In this document: piece after piece, positions 40,784-48,155 of the stretch
Numbering within the stretch: the stretch's first letter is position 1
How the letters are laid out: every line of letters starts with the position of its first letter
Source: Bacteroidota bacterium
GTDB taxonomy: Bacteria; Bacteroidota; Rhodothermia; Rhodothermales; UBA10348
NCBI GenBank assembly: GCA_029262835.1
Contig: JAJCYQ010000047.1
Coordinates: forward strand, 1-48,155
Direction: 5' to 3'
DNA length: 48,155 bases
Notes under the pieces: model-generated
What the model was told of the DNA's origin: nothing
Seen by the model: only the letters and a program-made list of their open reading frames with translations
Database searches by the model: none
Translations under genes and position numbers: made by a program

Positions 40784-41698
40784 ATGCCCATGACCCTTGC
40801 CGAGACCCCGGACCTGAAGCTGTCCCCTGCTGCACTCCGGGAGCACATGCAGCGCTTTCTGCGCGAGTATCTGGCGGACAAGAGTCCGGAGACGGTGGGT
40901 ACGTACCGCCGCTCGCTGAACGAGTTTGAGCGCTGGTTCGTGCGTGAAGATACCGACTGCGTGTTCCGTACCGAAGACATCGCGGCCTACAAGACATGGC
41001 TCATGGAGGCGCGCGGCCTGCACGAAGTATCGGTATCGACCTATTTGACGGCTGTCCGGCGGCTGTGCCAGTACATGGTAGACCGTGGCCTGCTACCCGA
41101 GAATCCGGCGCGGGCCGTCAAGGGAAACCGGCGGCCGGACGCCCACACGCGGGATGTGCTCTCACGGGCTGAGGTGGACAATCTGCTCGCGGGGATTCCT
41201 GTGGATTCGCGCATCAGTAAACGTGACCGGGCCATTGTGCACATGATGCTCTTTGCCGGGCTCAGTGAAATCGAGATTACGCGCGCCGACGTGCAGGATC
41301 TGGAGCAGACGCTCATGGGCTGGTATTTGCGAATCCAGGGAAAAGGTCATACGCTGAAGGATCAGCAAGTGCCGATTGATCCTCCTGTGATGGATGCCAT
41401 TCGCCTTTACCTTGATGCGAGGGGCCGGATTTCGCCGGAAGATCCGCTTTTTGTGTCGCACGGCCATCGAAGCGAGGGCAAGCGGCTCAATACGCGGTCG
41501 GTGCGGAGCCGGATCAACGCACATTTGCAGGAAGCGGGCGTGAAACGGGAGGGTATAACGCCCCACAGCCTGACACACACTGCGGCGCTGTTGTGGCTCG
41601 GTGACGGCATGTCGGTAGACGACGTGCGGCGCCGCATGCGACACGGCACGCTCGAAACCACCATGATGTACTATCGTCGACAGGAAGAAGGTCAGTAA
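40784..41698 (+). CDS. Tyrosine-recombinase-like (Xer fold) protein lacking both catalytic arginines
   Basis: About 304 aa. The N-terminal SAM-like core-binding domain (about 15-105) and the C-terminal integrase fold are clear: RDRAIVHMMLFAGLSEIEITRADV, the beta-hairpin Lys187 in IQGKGHTLKDQQVP, PHSLTHTAALLWLGDG, RHGTLETTMMYY. In active enzymes the first block is G-L-R-x-x-E; here the arginine position is Ser161. The second block is H-x-L-R-H; here it is H261-S-L-T264-H265. The Lys, both histidines (His261/265, His287) and the tyrosine (Tyr296) remain. So it looks like a recombinase-derived DNA-binding protein, or an enzyme with altered chemistry. Start ATG 40784 (or 40790). It is 3 bp upstream of alkD-like gene and probably cotranscribed. 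Confidence 0.8.
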   Translation: MPMTLAETPDLKLSPAALREHMQRFLREYLADKSPETVGTYRRSLNEFERWFVREDTDCVFRTEDIAAYKTWLMEARGLHEVSVSTYLTAVRRLCQYMVDRGLLPENPARAVKGNRRPDAHTRDVLSRAEVDNLLAGIPVDSRISKRDRAIVHMMLFAGLSEIEITRADVQDLEQTLMGWYLRIQGKGHTLKDQQVPIDPPVMDAIRLYLDARGRISPEDPLFVSHGHRSEGKRLNTRSVRSRINAHLQEAGVKREGITPHSLTHTAALLWLGDGMSVDDVRRRMRHGTLETTMMYYRRQEEGQ

Positions 41699-41701
41699 CC
41701 C

Positions 41702-42406
41702 ATGCCAGGACCCATAGACATTCCCCATCTGTATTCTCCTGAGGATGTAGTCCGCTTCGTGGGTCGCGAGCTCGCGGCCGCACGGGATCAGGAAAAAGCG
41801 CATCAGATGGCGCAGTACATGAAAACGCGCATGCCGTTCTACGGCGTGCAGAAACCGGGGCGCGAGCACATTGCGCGTGCCGTAAAGTGGCACTTCCGGC
41901 CGTCATCCCAGGCCGAGTACGAGCGCCTGGTGCGTCTGCTCTGGAACCAGCAGCACCGGGAGGAAAAGTACCTGGCGGTACAGTTCGCGCGTACATTCCG
42001 GCTCTTCATTACATCCGAATCCATGCCGCTCTACGAATTCCTGATCCGTGACGGGGCGTGGTGGGATTTTGTGGATGATATCGCTATTCGCCTGGTGGGA
42101 ACCGTGCTCCGCCACGAAAGGCCTCAGATATCAGCGACGCTCGATGCCTGGATTGTGGACGAAGATCGGTGGATACGCCGGGCGGCGCTGCTCTCGCAGG
42201 TCATGCACCGCGAGCACACGGACCATGCCCGGCTCTTCCGCTATTGTCGTGCGTGCATGAGCGAGGAAGATCCTTTCATCCTGAAGGCGGTCGGGTGGGC
42301 GCTTCGTGACTACGCGAAGGCCGCGCCGGACCGCGTGGAGCGATTCCTGGCCGAGTTCAATGGGTCGCTGCCGGGCGCGGTGGAACGGGCCGTGAACAAG
42401 CGGTAG
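41702..42406 (+). CDS. DNA alkylation repair protein, AlkD family
   Basis: A 234-aa HEAT-like repeat protein of the AlkD DNA glycosylase family, which removes bulky or positively charged alkyl purines without flipping the base. Features: the opening K-T-R-M-P-F-Y-G-V-Q-K-P-G-R segment, the repeat helices, the catalytic-site WWDFVDDIA with Trp121 and Asp125 at the W-x3-D spacing, the RRAALLSQ helix (Arg of the active site), and KAVGWALRDYAK with the third conserved Trp. These correspond to the residues known in Bacillus AlkD. It follows the recombinase-like gene after 3 bp and is convergent with porQ. Confidence 0.88.
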   Translation: MPGPIDIPHLYSPEDVVRFVGRELAAARDQEKAHQMAQYMKTRMPFYGVQKPGREHIARAVKWHFRPSSQAEYERLVRLLWNQQHREEKYLAVQFARTFRLFITSESMPLYEFLIRDGAWWDFVDDIAIRLVGTVLRHERPQISATLDAWIVDEDRWIRRAALLSQVMHREHTDHARLFRYCRACMSEEDPFILKAVGWALRDYAKAAPDRVERFLAEFNGSLPGAVERAVNKR

Positions 42407-42423
42407 GTGGGCGTCAGGCCTCG

Positions 42424-43416
42424 TCAGCGGATAGCCGTCTGAATGGTGAGCCGGTGCAGGCCGCCGAGCGACGACCATGACGTGAAGCCATAGTCGACGG
42501 CCACGCGGCGAATACGCACGCCGACGCCCGTTGAAACGCCCGCCAGGTCGAGACGCGACTTGATTTTGAGTTCGTCGTGGCGGCGATGGTTGTAGCCGAG
42601 CCGGACACGAAAACCTTCGGAAAACTGGAATTCGGCCGCCGGAATAACGTGGTAGAAGATATTGGCGAGCACGGTGCTGCCGTCTGGGCCCCCTTCCAGA
42701 TCGTGCAGCCGGTAGGCGGTGACCGAAAAGAGCACCGGGAGGTGTTCAAGGCGCTTGGTAATACCCAGCCGCAGATCGGTTGGCACCTCGTCCCGGCGCG
42801 ATCCGAGGGACGAGAGCACGACGCCGGCATGTTGCAGCGTAAGGCCCGCCGAAAAGCGTCGCTCTGCATCGTGATAGAGGGCACCAGCATCGATGGTAAG
42901 TGCCTGCGACCCCTCCGAGTCTATACTGCTGTGGAGCCAGTTCAGTCCGGCGCCGTAGCGCAGCCGCTCGCCGACGGGGTGCGTCGTGGGTAGCGACCCT
43001 GACACGCTGAGCGAGACGCCGATGTCCGAGGCATTGAACGTGCCGAGGCGGTTTCCGCTGGCGTCGAGCCGGTCAAGATCGCCGAAACCCATATACCGGA
43101 TGCCCAGCGCGGCCGTGCCCACGCGCTCCACGTTGCGGGCGTAGGAGAGCCAGCCCCCGCTGATATCTGACACGTGATTCAGGTAGGTGAATTCGGCCGC
43201 GCCGTGCATGGATGGGTCAAGCAGGGCCGGATTGACAAACATGCCACCCGTTCCACGGGCGACCAGGGCGGGGTTGTGCCCTCCCAGGCTGCTCGCGCGC
43301 GCCGAGGCATCGAGCTGCGCGACAGGGAACGCGGCCGACTCCACCTGGGCAAGGGCGGGGCGCAAAATCAGGCTGCCGACCAGTAGAAGTGCAGCATGCA
43401 GGAGAGGGACACGCAT
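42424..43416 (-). CDS. porQ: Type IX secretion system protein PorQ
   Basis: A 330-aa outer-membrane beta-barrel of the PorV/PorQ (PorP_SprF/UPF0164-like) group. It starts with a signal peptide (MRVPLLHAALLLVGSLILRP, ending ALA). The SARASSLGGHNPALVARGTGGMF stretch, the N-P-A-L-L segment, and the alternating strands ending with D-Y-G-F-T-S-W-S-S-L-G-G-L-H-R-L-T-I match PorQ. The type IX system exports proteins carrying C-terminal sorting domains such as the FG-GAP protein at 12107-14062. Start ATG 43416 is chosen for the signal peptide; the upstream frame codes a short repeat. Convergent with alkD and divergent from secA. Confidence 0.85.
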   Translation of the reverse strand: MRVPLLHAALLLVGSLILRPALAQVESAAFPVAQLDASARASSLGGHNPALVARGTGGMFVNPALLDPSMHGAAEFTYLNHVSDISGGWLSYARNVERVGTAALGIRYMGFGDLDRLDASGNRLGTFNASDIGVSLSVSGSLPTTHPVGERLRYGAGLNWLHSSIDSEGSQALTIDAGALYHDAERRFSAGLTLQHAGVVLSSLGSRRDEVPTDLRLGITKRLEHLPVLFSVTAYRLHDLEGGPDGSTVLANIFYHVIPAAEFQFSEGFRVRLGYNHRRHDELKIKSRLDLAGVSTGVGVRIRRVAVDYGFTSWSSLGGLHRLTIQTAIR

Positions 43417-43419
43417 GGG

Positions 43420-43459
43420 CAATCTGGGGTGCAATCTGGAGTGCAATCTAGGGTGCAAT
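43420..43459. repeat. Tandem 12-bp repeats upstream of porQ
   Basis: Three near-identical 12-bp units (CAATCTGGGGTG, CAATCTGGAGTG, CAATCTAGGGTG) plus a partial CAAT end lie 4 bp upstream of the porQ start. They would sit in its leader and could act as a repeated protein-binding site or vary by slippage. Confidence 0.8.
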
Positions 43460-43590
43460 GGGTCGTCCTGTATTCGATTCGGCGCGCAGCAGTAGGCCGC
43501 GTATACCGGATTGGACCCCGGTGGTTCTGCGAACTGGGCACGAAATATGACTCGTCCGGGAACGACCGCCGAGCGCATCGCGTGTCAGGC

Positions 43591-43609
43591 GGATGCCAAT
43601 AGGGCATCC
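43591..43609 (+). promoter_or_regulatory. Hairpin in the secA leader
   Basis: GGATGCC (43591-43597) and GGCATCC (43603-43609) form a perfect 7-bp stem with loop AATAG, 20 bp upstream of the secA ATG, followed by an AT-rich tract. It could control secA translation or act as an operator. No SecM-like upstream ORF is visible. Confidence 0.45.
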
Positions 43610-43629
43610 ATCATTTATTTTGCGTCGTT

Positions 43630-46600
43630 ATGCTGAACTTGCTCAAGAAAGTATTCGGAGACTCCCAGGATCGGGCCGTGAAGCGCCTCTGGCCGAAAGT
43701 GCACCTCATCAACGAGGAGTATGAGAAGCTGGCCACATTGACGGACGAGGAGTTGCAGGCCAAGACGGGTGAGTTCAAGGAGCGCATTCATGCGGCGCTG
43801 GCTGAAATCGAGGCTGATAGGGACCGCATTGAGGCCGAATTGAGGGCTGGTCACGAGGACGGCGTCGAGGAGCGGCTCACGCTCGACGACCGGATGCGCA
43901 TGTACGATGAACTCGATGCGCTCGAGAAAGAATGGTATAACACGCTCGACAGGGCGCTCGACGAGCTACTGCCCGAGGCGTTTGCGGTCGCGAAAGATGC
44001 GTGTCGCCGCATGTTGGGCCGCGAGTGGCAGGCTGGCGGACAGACGATTGTCTGGGACATGATTCCATACGATGTGCAGCTGCTCGGCGGCATTGCCATG
44101 CATGAGGGGAATATCTCCGAGATGAAGACGGGGGAAGGCAAGACGCTTGTTGCTGTGGCGCCCGTTTATCTCAATGCTCTTGCGGGTCAGGGCGTCCATC
44201 TCGTCACGGTCAACCCCTACCTGGCGCAGCGTGACGCGGAGTGGATGGGGCCCGTCTATGAGTTTCTGGGGCTCAGTATTGACGTAATTGACAAGTTCGA
44301 GCCCCATACCCCGGGCCGGAAGGCGGCCTACATGGCGGACATCACGTACGGCACGAACAACGAATTCGGCTTCGACTACCTGCGTGACAACTCGTTCGTG
44401 AATGATCCAGAGCATCTGCAGCAGCGCAGGCATCATTTCGCCGTGGTCGATGAGGTCGATTCCGTCCTGATTGACGAAGCCCGCACACCGCTCATTATTT
44501 CCGGGCCCGTGCCGGAATCGGACGAGACACAGTTCCATGATTTCAAGCCGTCTGTAGAGCGGCTTGTCTACTCGCAGCAGAAGCTCGTAGCGGGTTTTGT
44601 GAGCGAAGCAGAAAAACTGCTCGCTGAGCGCGACGAGCTGCTGGCGGCGGGAAAGAACAGGGAGGCGGCGGCTGCCGAGAGCGATGCCGGTCTGGCGCTC
44701 CTGCGTGCGCACCGGGGTTATCCCCGTAACAAGAAGCTGCGCAAACTGTTACAGGAGCCGGGTGTGGAGCAGTTGAGGCAGAAAACAGAGTTCCTCTACC
44801 TGCAGGACAACGCCAAGAACATGCCGATCGTGGATCAGGAAATGCATTTTTCCTACGACGAGAAGCAGCGTTCCCTTGAAATGAGCGACATGGGCCGCGA
44901 ATTCATAGGCAAGGCAGCAGGGCAGGACCAGAACATGTTCATCCTGCCGGACCTGGGCGAAGAGGTGGCGCAGCTCGAAAAAGAGAACATGGCCGAGCAG
45001 ACGAGGATTGAAGAGGAACTCGCTGCCGATACCACGCTGACCGAGGAAAAACGCCAGAACAAGCTGGATAATGATCTCCGCGTGCTGAGAAACACGCTGG
45101 CCGACCAGAAGCGGGAGCTGTATGCACGCTACGCCGACGCGGCCTCGCGTCTGCACGCGATTGAACAGCTCCTCAAGGCCTACATCCTGTTCGAGAAGGA
45201 TACGGAGTACATTGTACAGGACGGGAAAATCCAGATCGTGGATGAGCACACAGGGCGTGTGCTCTCGGGCCGCCGCTATTCGGATGGTCTCCACCAGGCC
45301 ATTGAGGCGAAGGAGGGAGTCACGGTCCAGGCGGCCACACAGACCTACGCCACGGTCACGTTGCAGAATTATTTCCGGCTCTATCACAAGCTGGCAGGTA
45401 TGACCGGTACGGCCGAGACCGAGGCCGAGGAGTTCTTCAAGACCTACAAGATGGAAGTTGTAGTCGTGCCGACGAACCGGCCCATTGCACGCCAGGATCT
45501 GGACGACCTCGTATTTCGCACGAAGCGGGAGAAAATCAACGCGGTCATCCAGAAAATCCAGGAGTACCACGAGAAAGGGCAGCCGGTACTGGTGGGTACA
45601 ACGAGTGTCGAAGCGTCCGAGATGTACAGCCGCATGCTCACGCGGGCCGGTGTTCGCCATAACGTGCTCAATGCCAAGAGAGACCGGGCCAAGGCCGAAG
45701 CCCTGATTGTTTCGGAAGCAGGACAGAAGGGCGGAGTGACCATTGCCACCAACATGGCGGGCCGTGGTACAGACATCAAGCTTGGGGAGGGCGTCCGCGA
45801 AGTCGGGGGTCTGGCCATCATTGGCACCGAGCGGCACGAAAGCCGGCGCATTGACCTGCAGCTTCGAGGTCGAAGCGGTCGCCAGGGGGATCCTGGAGAG
45901 AGTCAGTTCTATATCTCGCTCGAAGACAATCTGATGCGGCTGTTCAGTTCGGATCGGGTGGCGAAGGTCATGGACCGTCTGAATCTGGAGGAGGGGGCGG
46001 TGATTACGCATCCCTGGGTGAACAAGAGTATTGAACGCGCCCAGTCGAAAGTGGAGCAGAACAACTTCGGCATGCGCAAGCGGCAACTGGAGTACGATGA
46101 CGTGCTCGACGCGCAGCGCAAGGTGATCTATGAGCGCCGAGCCAATGCGCTGCGGGGACAGCGTCTGGCGGGTGATCTGCTCGACATGCTTCGCCACATG
46201 ATCGACGAGATGGTAGGGCGCCACTATGGGGACGGCAATCTGGACGAACTGCGCGAGGAACTCCTGCGGGTCCTGGCGCTCGACTTCGAGGTCGACCGCG
46301 AGACGTTTGCCAAGCTCGGCGAGGAAGGCGTAGCCGACCGTATTTATGACGAAGCGGTCGAATACTACACCCGCAAGCGGGACGCGCTGGCGCGGCCGTT
46401 CTTCGAGAGCATGAAGAATCTGGCCGAAAGCGACCGGGAAAACAAGCCGGAAAAGGTATTCATTGACTTTACCGATGGACGAAAGGCCATCCGGGCCGTC
46501 GTAGCCATTGAAGACGCCCTCGCATCTGATGGGCAGGAAGTCAACGATGCGCTCGAGCGCGTGGCCATGCTCACCTATATCGATTCGCACTGGACCGAAC

Positions 46601-47016
46601 ATCTGCGTAACCTGGATGAGGTGAAAGAGGGGATTGGTCTGAGGGCCTACGGGCAGCGGGACCCGTTGATCGAGTACAAAATGGAGGCCTATGGCCTGTT
46701 TGCGGACATGATCGATTCAGTCAACAAGGAAACGGTATCGTTTATTTTCCGCTCCGGACCGCTTGTCAGCCAGTCGTCCGAAGCGTCGGCCCGGGCGCGG
46801 CAGAGCCGCCTGGATCCGAAGCGTGCCAAGGCGCAGCATGACTCGATTTCGCCGACCTACGGCGTCGGCGCGGGAGGCAATGGACGGCAGGCCGCGGCAG
46901 CTGCCGACCCGACGGCGAAAGCCGCACCGGTTACGGTTGACGACAAAGTGGGTCGTAATGATGCCTGCCCCTGCGGCAGCGGAAAGAAATACAAACATTG
47001 TCATGGTCGGCAGTAG
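43630..47016 (+). CDS. secA: Preprotein translocase ATPase SecA
   Basis: A 1128-aa SecA, the motor that drives preproteins through SecYEG. Order: N-terminal FGDSQDR-AVKRLWPKV; Walker A near residue 168 (MKTGEGKTLVA); NPYLAQRDAEWMGP; DEVDSVLIDEARTPLII (Walker B); preprotein cross-linking region; an insertion of about 150 helical residues after the L-I-I segment, with V-D-Q-E-M-H-F-S-Y-D; GTTSVEASE; NMAGRGTDIKLGEGV; GRSGRQGDPG; scaffold and wing domains; and a C-terminal zinc SEC-C motif (CPCGSGKKYKHCH). The length over 1100 aa and the insertion are normal for Bacteroidota-type SecA. Followed by recN after 3 bp. Confidence 0.97.
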   Translation: MLNLLKKVFGDSQDRAVKRLWPKVHLINEEYEKLATLTDEELQAKTGEFKERIHAALAEIEADRDRIEAELRAGHEDGVEERLTLDDRMRMYDELDALEKEWYNTLDRALDELLPEAFAVAKDACRRMLGREWQAGGQTIVWDMIPYDVQLLGGIAMHEGNISEMKTGEGKTLVAVAPVYLNALAGQGVHLVTVNPYLAQRDAEWMGPVYEFLGLSIDVIDKFEPHTPGRKAAYMADITYGTNNEFGFDYLRDNSFVNDPEHLQQRRHHFAVVDEVDSVLIDEARTPLIISGPVPESDETQFHDFKPSVERLVYSQQKLVAGFVSEAEKLLAERDELLAAGKNREAAAAESDAGLALLRAHRGYPRNKKLRKLLQEPGVEQLRQKTEFLYLQDNAKNMPIVDQEMHFSYDEKQRSLEMSDMGREFIGKAAGQDQNMFILPDLGEEVAQLEKENMAEQTRIEEELAADTTLTEEKRQNKLDNDLRVLRNTLADQKRELYARYADAASRLHAIEQLLKAYILFEKDTEYIVQDGKIQIVDEHTGRVLSGRRYSDGLHQAIEAKEGVTVQAATQTYATVTLQNYFRLYHKLAGMTGTAETEAEEFFKTYKMEVVVVPTNRPIARQDLDDLVFRTKREKINAVIQKIQEYHEKGQPVLVGTTSVEASEMYSRMLTRAGVRHNVLNAKRDRAKAEALIVSEAGQKGGVTIATNMAGRGTDIKLGEGVREVGGLAIIGTERHESRRIDLQLRGRSGRQGDPGESQFYISLEDNLMRLFSSDRVAKVMDRLNLEEGAVITHPWVNKSIERAQSKVEQNNFGMRKRQLEYDDVLDAQRKVIYERRANALRGQRLAGDLLDMLRHMIDEMVGRHYGDGNLDELREELLRVLALDFEVDRETFAKLGEEGVADRIYDEAVEYYTRKRDALARPFFESMKNLAESDRENKPEKVFIDFTDGRKAIRAVVAIEDALASDGQEVNDALERVAMLTYIDSHWTEHLRNLDEVKEGIGLRAYGQRDPLIEYKMEAYGLFADMIDSVNKETVSFIFRSGPLVSQSSEASARARQSRLDPKRAKAQHDSISPTYGVGAGGNGRQAAAAADPTAKAAPVTVDDKVGRNDACPCGSGKKYKHCHGRQ

Positions 47017-47019
47017 CCT

Positions 47020-48099
47020 GTGCTCCACACGCTCCACATCCGGGATCTTGCGCTGATAGAAGCGCTCGACATTGAGTTCGGGCGTGGGCTGAACATTGTG
47101 ACGGGGGAGACCGGAGCGGGAAAGTCCATTCTGGTGGGCGCCATGAAGCTGATCCTGGGCGACAGGGCGTCGACCGACGTGGTTCGGCCCGGTGCGAAGC
47201 GGGCTGTCGTGGAAGGAACGTTTCGTCTCGATGCCGACTCGGCCGCCGCCAAGGTTGTGCGGCGCATTCTGGAGGAGAACGAGATTGATGTGCAGCCGGA
47301 TCTGATCCTGCGCCGGCAGGTATCGGCGACCCAGAGCCGGGCGTTCATCAATGACACGCCGGTGACAGTGACCCTGCTCCGCGACGTGGCGCGTGAGCTC
47401 GTGGATCTGCACGGCCAGCACGAACACGTGTCACTGCTGCGGACAGAGCATCATCTGGATCTGGTCGATGCGTTCGGTGTGCTCGGCGAGGAGGCCGCGG
47501 CCTGCAGGAGGGCTTACGAGGAGGCGCGTGCGCTGCACGAGCGACGGGAAAAAGTCCGCGCCACGGCGGGTGAGCTGCAGCGCGAGCGGGACATGCTCGC
47601 CTTCCAGCTGGAAGACATCGATGCGGTGGCGCCTGAAGCCGGCGAGGAAGAACGGCTTGAGGAGGAGCGTCGGCATATGGAGCACTCCGAGCGGCTGTAT
47701 GACCTGACGGCGCGATTGCAGGAGCTGCTCTTCGACGGCGAGCCCGCCATCCAGAACCTGCTGGCCGAAGTCAAAGCATTGCTCCAGGAGGCTTCCCGCA
47801 TTGATTCGGCCTTTGAGAGTACGCTCCAGGAGATGATTTCGGCGCAGATCATGGCCGGAGAAGCGGCCACGTTCGCCCAGGACTACCAGAGTGACATCGA
47901 TTTCAACCAGGAGCGGCTGGAGTTCATTCGCTCGCGCCTCATTGCCATCGACGCGCTCAAGCGCAAGTACGGGGGCACGCTCGAAGCCGTGCTCGCCTTC
48001 CGTGAGGACATTGCCGAGCGCTTCGAGATGGCATCCGATGTGGAGGGTACGCTGGGGCGGCTCGACGAGGAGTTCGGGGCGGCCAGCCCCCCGCGTTAG
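47020..48099 (+). CDS. recN: DNA repair protein RecN, 3'-truncated at window end
   Basis: The first ~359 residues of RecN, an SMC-like ATPase in double-strand break repair. Seen: GTG start 3 bp after secA, LHIRDLALIEALDIEFGRGLN, Walker A GETGAGKS, V-R-P-G-A-K-R-A-V-V-E-G-T-F, the L-D-L-H-G-Q-H-E-H loop and a long coiled coil. Full RecN proteins have about 550-570 residues, with the signature and Walker B in the missing C-terminal part. The frame ends early at 48099 just where the sequence turns into C-runs, so this is probably an end-of-contig artefact rather than a real truncation. Confidence 0.85.
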   Translation: MLHTLHIRDLALIEALDIEFGRGLNIVTGETGAGKSILVGAMKLILGDRASTDVVRPGAKRAVVEGTFRLDADSAAAKVVRRILEENEIDVQPDLILRRQVSATQSRAFINDTPVTVTLLRDVARELVDLHGQHEHVSLLRTEHHLDLVDAFGVLGEEAAACRRAYEEARALHERREKVRATAGELQRERDMLAFQLEDIDAVAPEAGEEERLEEERRHMEHSERLYDLTARLQELLFDGEPAIQNLLAEVKALLQEASRIDSAFESTLQEMISAQIMAGEAATFAQDYQSDIDFNQERLEFIRSRLIAIDALKRKYGGTLEAVLAFREDIAERFEMASDVEGTLGRLDEEFGAASPPR

Positions 48100-48155
48100 G
48101 GCGCCGCTTTTTGGGCGTGGGCCCCCCCGCCGCAAGCCCCCCCCCGCCAGTAGGA
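48100..48155. other. C-rich, probably low-quality contig end
   Basis: The last ~70 bases contain several runs of 6-9 C and a G/T run, quite unlike the preceding recN codons, and they break the reading frame. I see no gene. Likely sequencing or assembly error. Confidence 0.6.

Noticed and set aside
40784-41698. Prophage or integrative element around the recombinase-like gene
   Set aside because: Neighbours are housekeeping genes, no attachment repeats or phage genes are visible, and the enzyme lacks both catalytic arginines.
44749-46602. A 617-aa minus-strand frame inside secA
   Set aside because: Antisense shadow of SecA; its composition follows the sense codons.

Overview
The window looks like a contig from a GC-rich, Gram-negative member of the Bacteroidota side of the tree, most likely the Rhodothermota/Balneolota group. 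The reasons are a type IX secretion gene (porQ), a cargo protein with a type IX C-terminal sorting domain, a DUF5687 ABC permease, a long (1128 aa) Bacteroidota-type SecA, an M23 peptidase with the H-V-C ending, and a membrane pyrophosphatase with a Na+-type signature. The group assignment is inference. Both ends look like contig ends: the left starts inside an ISL3-type insertion sequence, the right ends in C-rich, low-quality sequence inside recN.

Layout. 1-3000 is an AT-richer accessory stretch: an ISL3 end that truncates a beta-propeller gene, a small ExbD-like lipoprotein, a Cys-rich exported peptide, a second beta-propeller gene whose 5' end carries a perfect 21-bp inverted repeat, and an orphan Phd-type antitoxin. 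3097-9125 holds an aldehyde dehydrogenase, a threonine dehydratase-like enzyme and a large exported Asp-box propeller. 9177-10702 is an AbiEi/AbiEii type IV toxin-antitoxin pair. 10727-20132 is mostly leftward: M23 peptidase, FG-GAP/type IX cargo, SGNH hydrolase translationally coupled to PduO, a BtuD/FecE-like ATPase, a lipoprotein, a lipase and a SEC59-type lipid kinase. 20167-21192 is an unusual MmcQ/YjbR-RluA fusion. 21330-25195 is another AT-richer island with a NAL1-like lipoprotein protease coupled to a second lipoprotein.

25492-33962 contains a ferrochelatase with a Cys-rich tail, a leftward five-gene run (racemase, DtxR-type regulator, RNase R, DUF5687 permease, ATPase) and a DmpA peptidase. 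34241-48099 is housekeeping: tRNA-Gln, prs, rplY, pth, Na+-type hppA, a 2-oxo acid dehydrogenase E2, a Xer-like protein lacking both catalytic arginines coupled to AlkD, porQ, secA and recN.

The most interesting non-gene signal is a family of ~161-165 bp intergenic elements (25304-25464, 34059-34223 inverted, 36562-36722, and an end fragment at 14321-14343). They share a conserved core with two internal hairpins and a closing helix whose G.U pairs make sense on one strand only. In two copies the outermost 13 bp differ in sequence yet are perfectly self-complementary in each. This points to a mobile structured-RNA element or one that inserts into palindromes. I do not recognise it.
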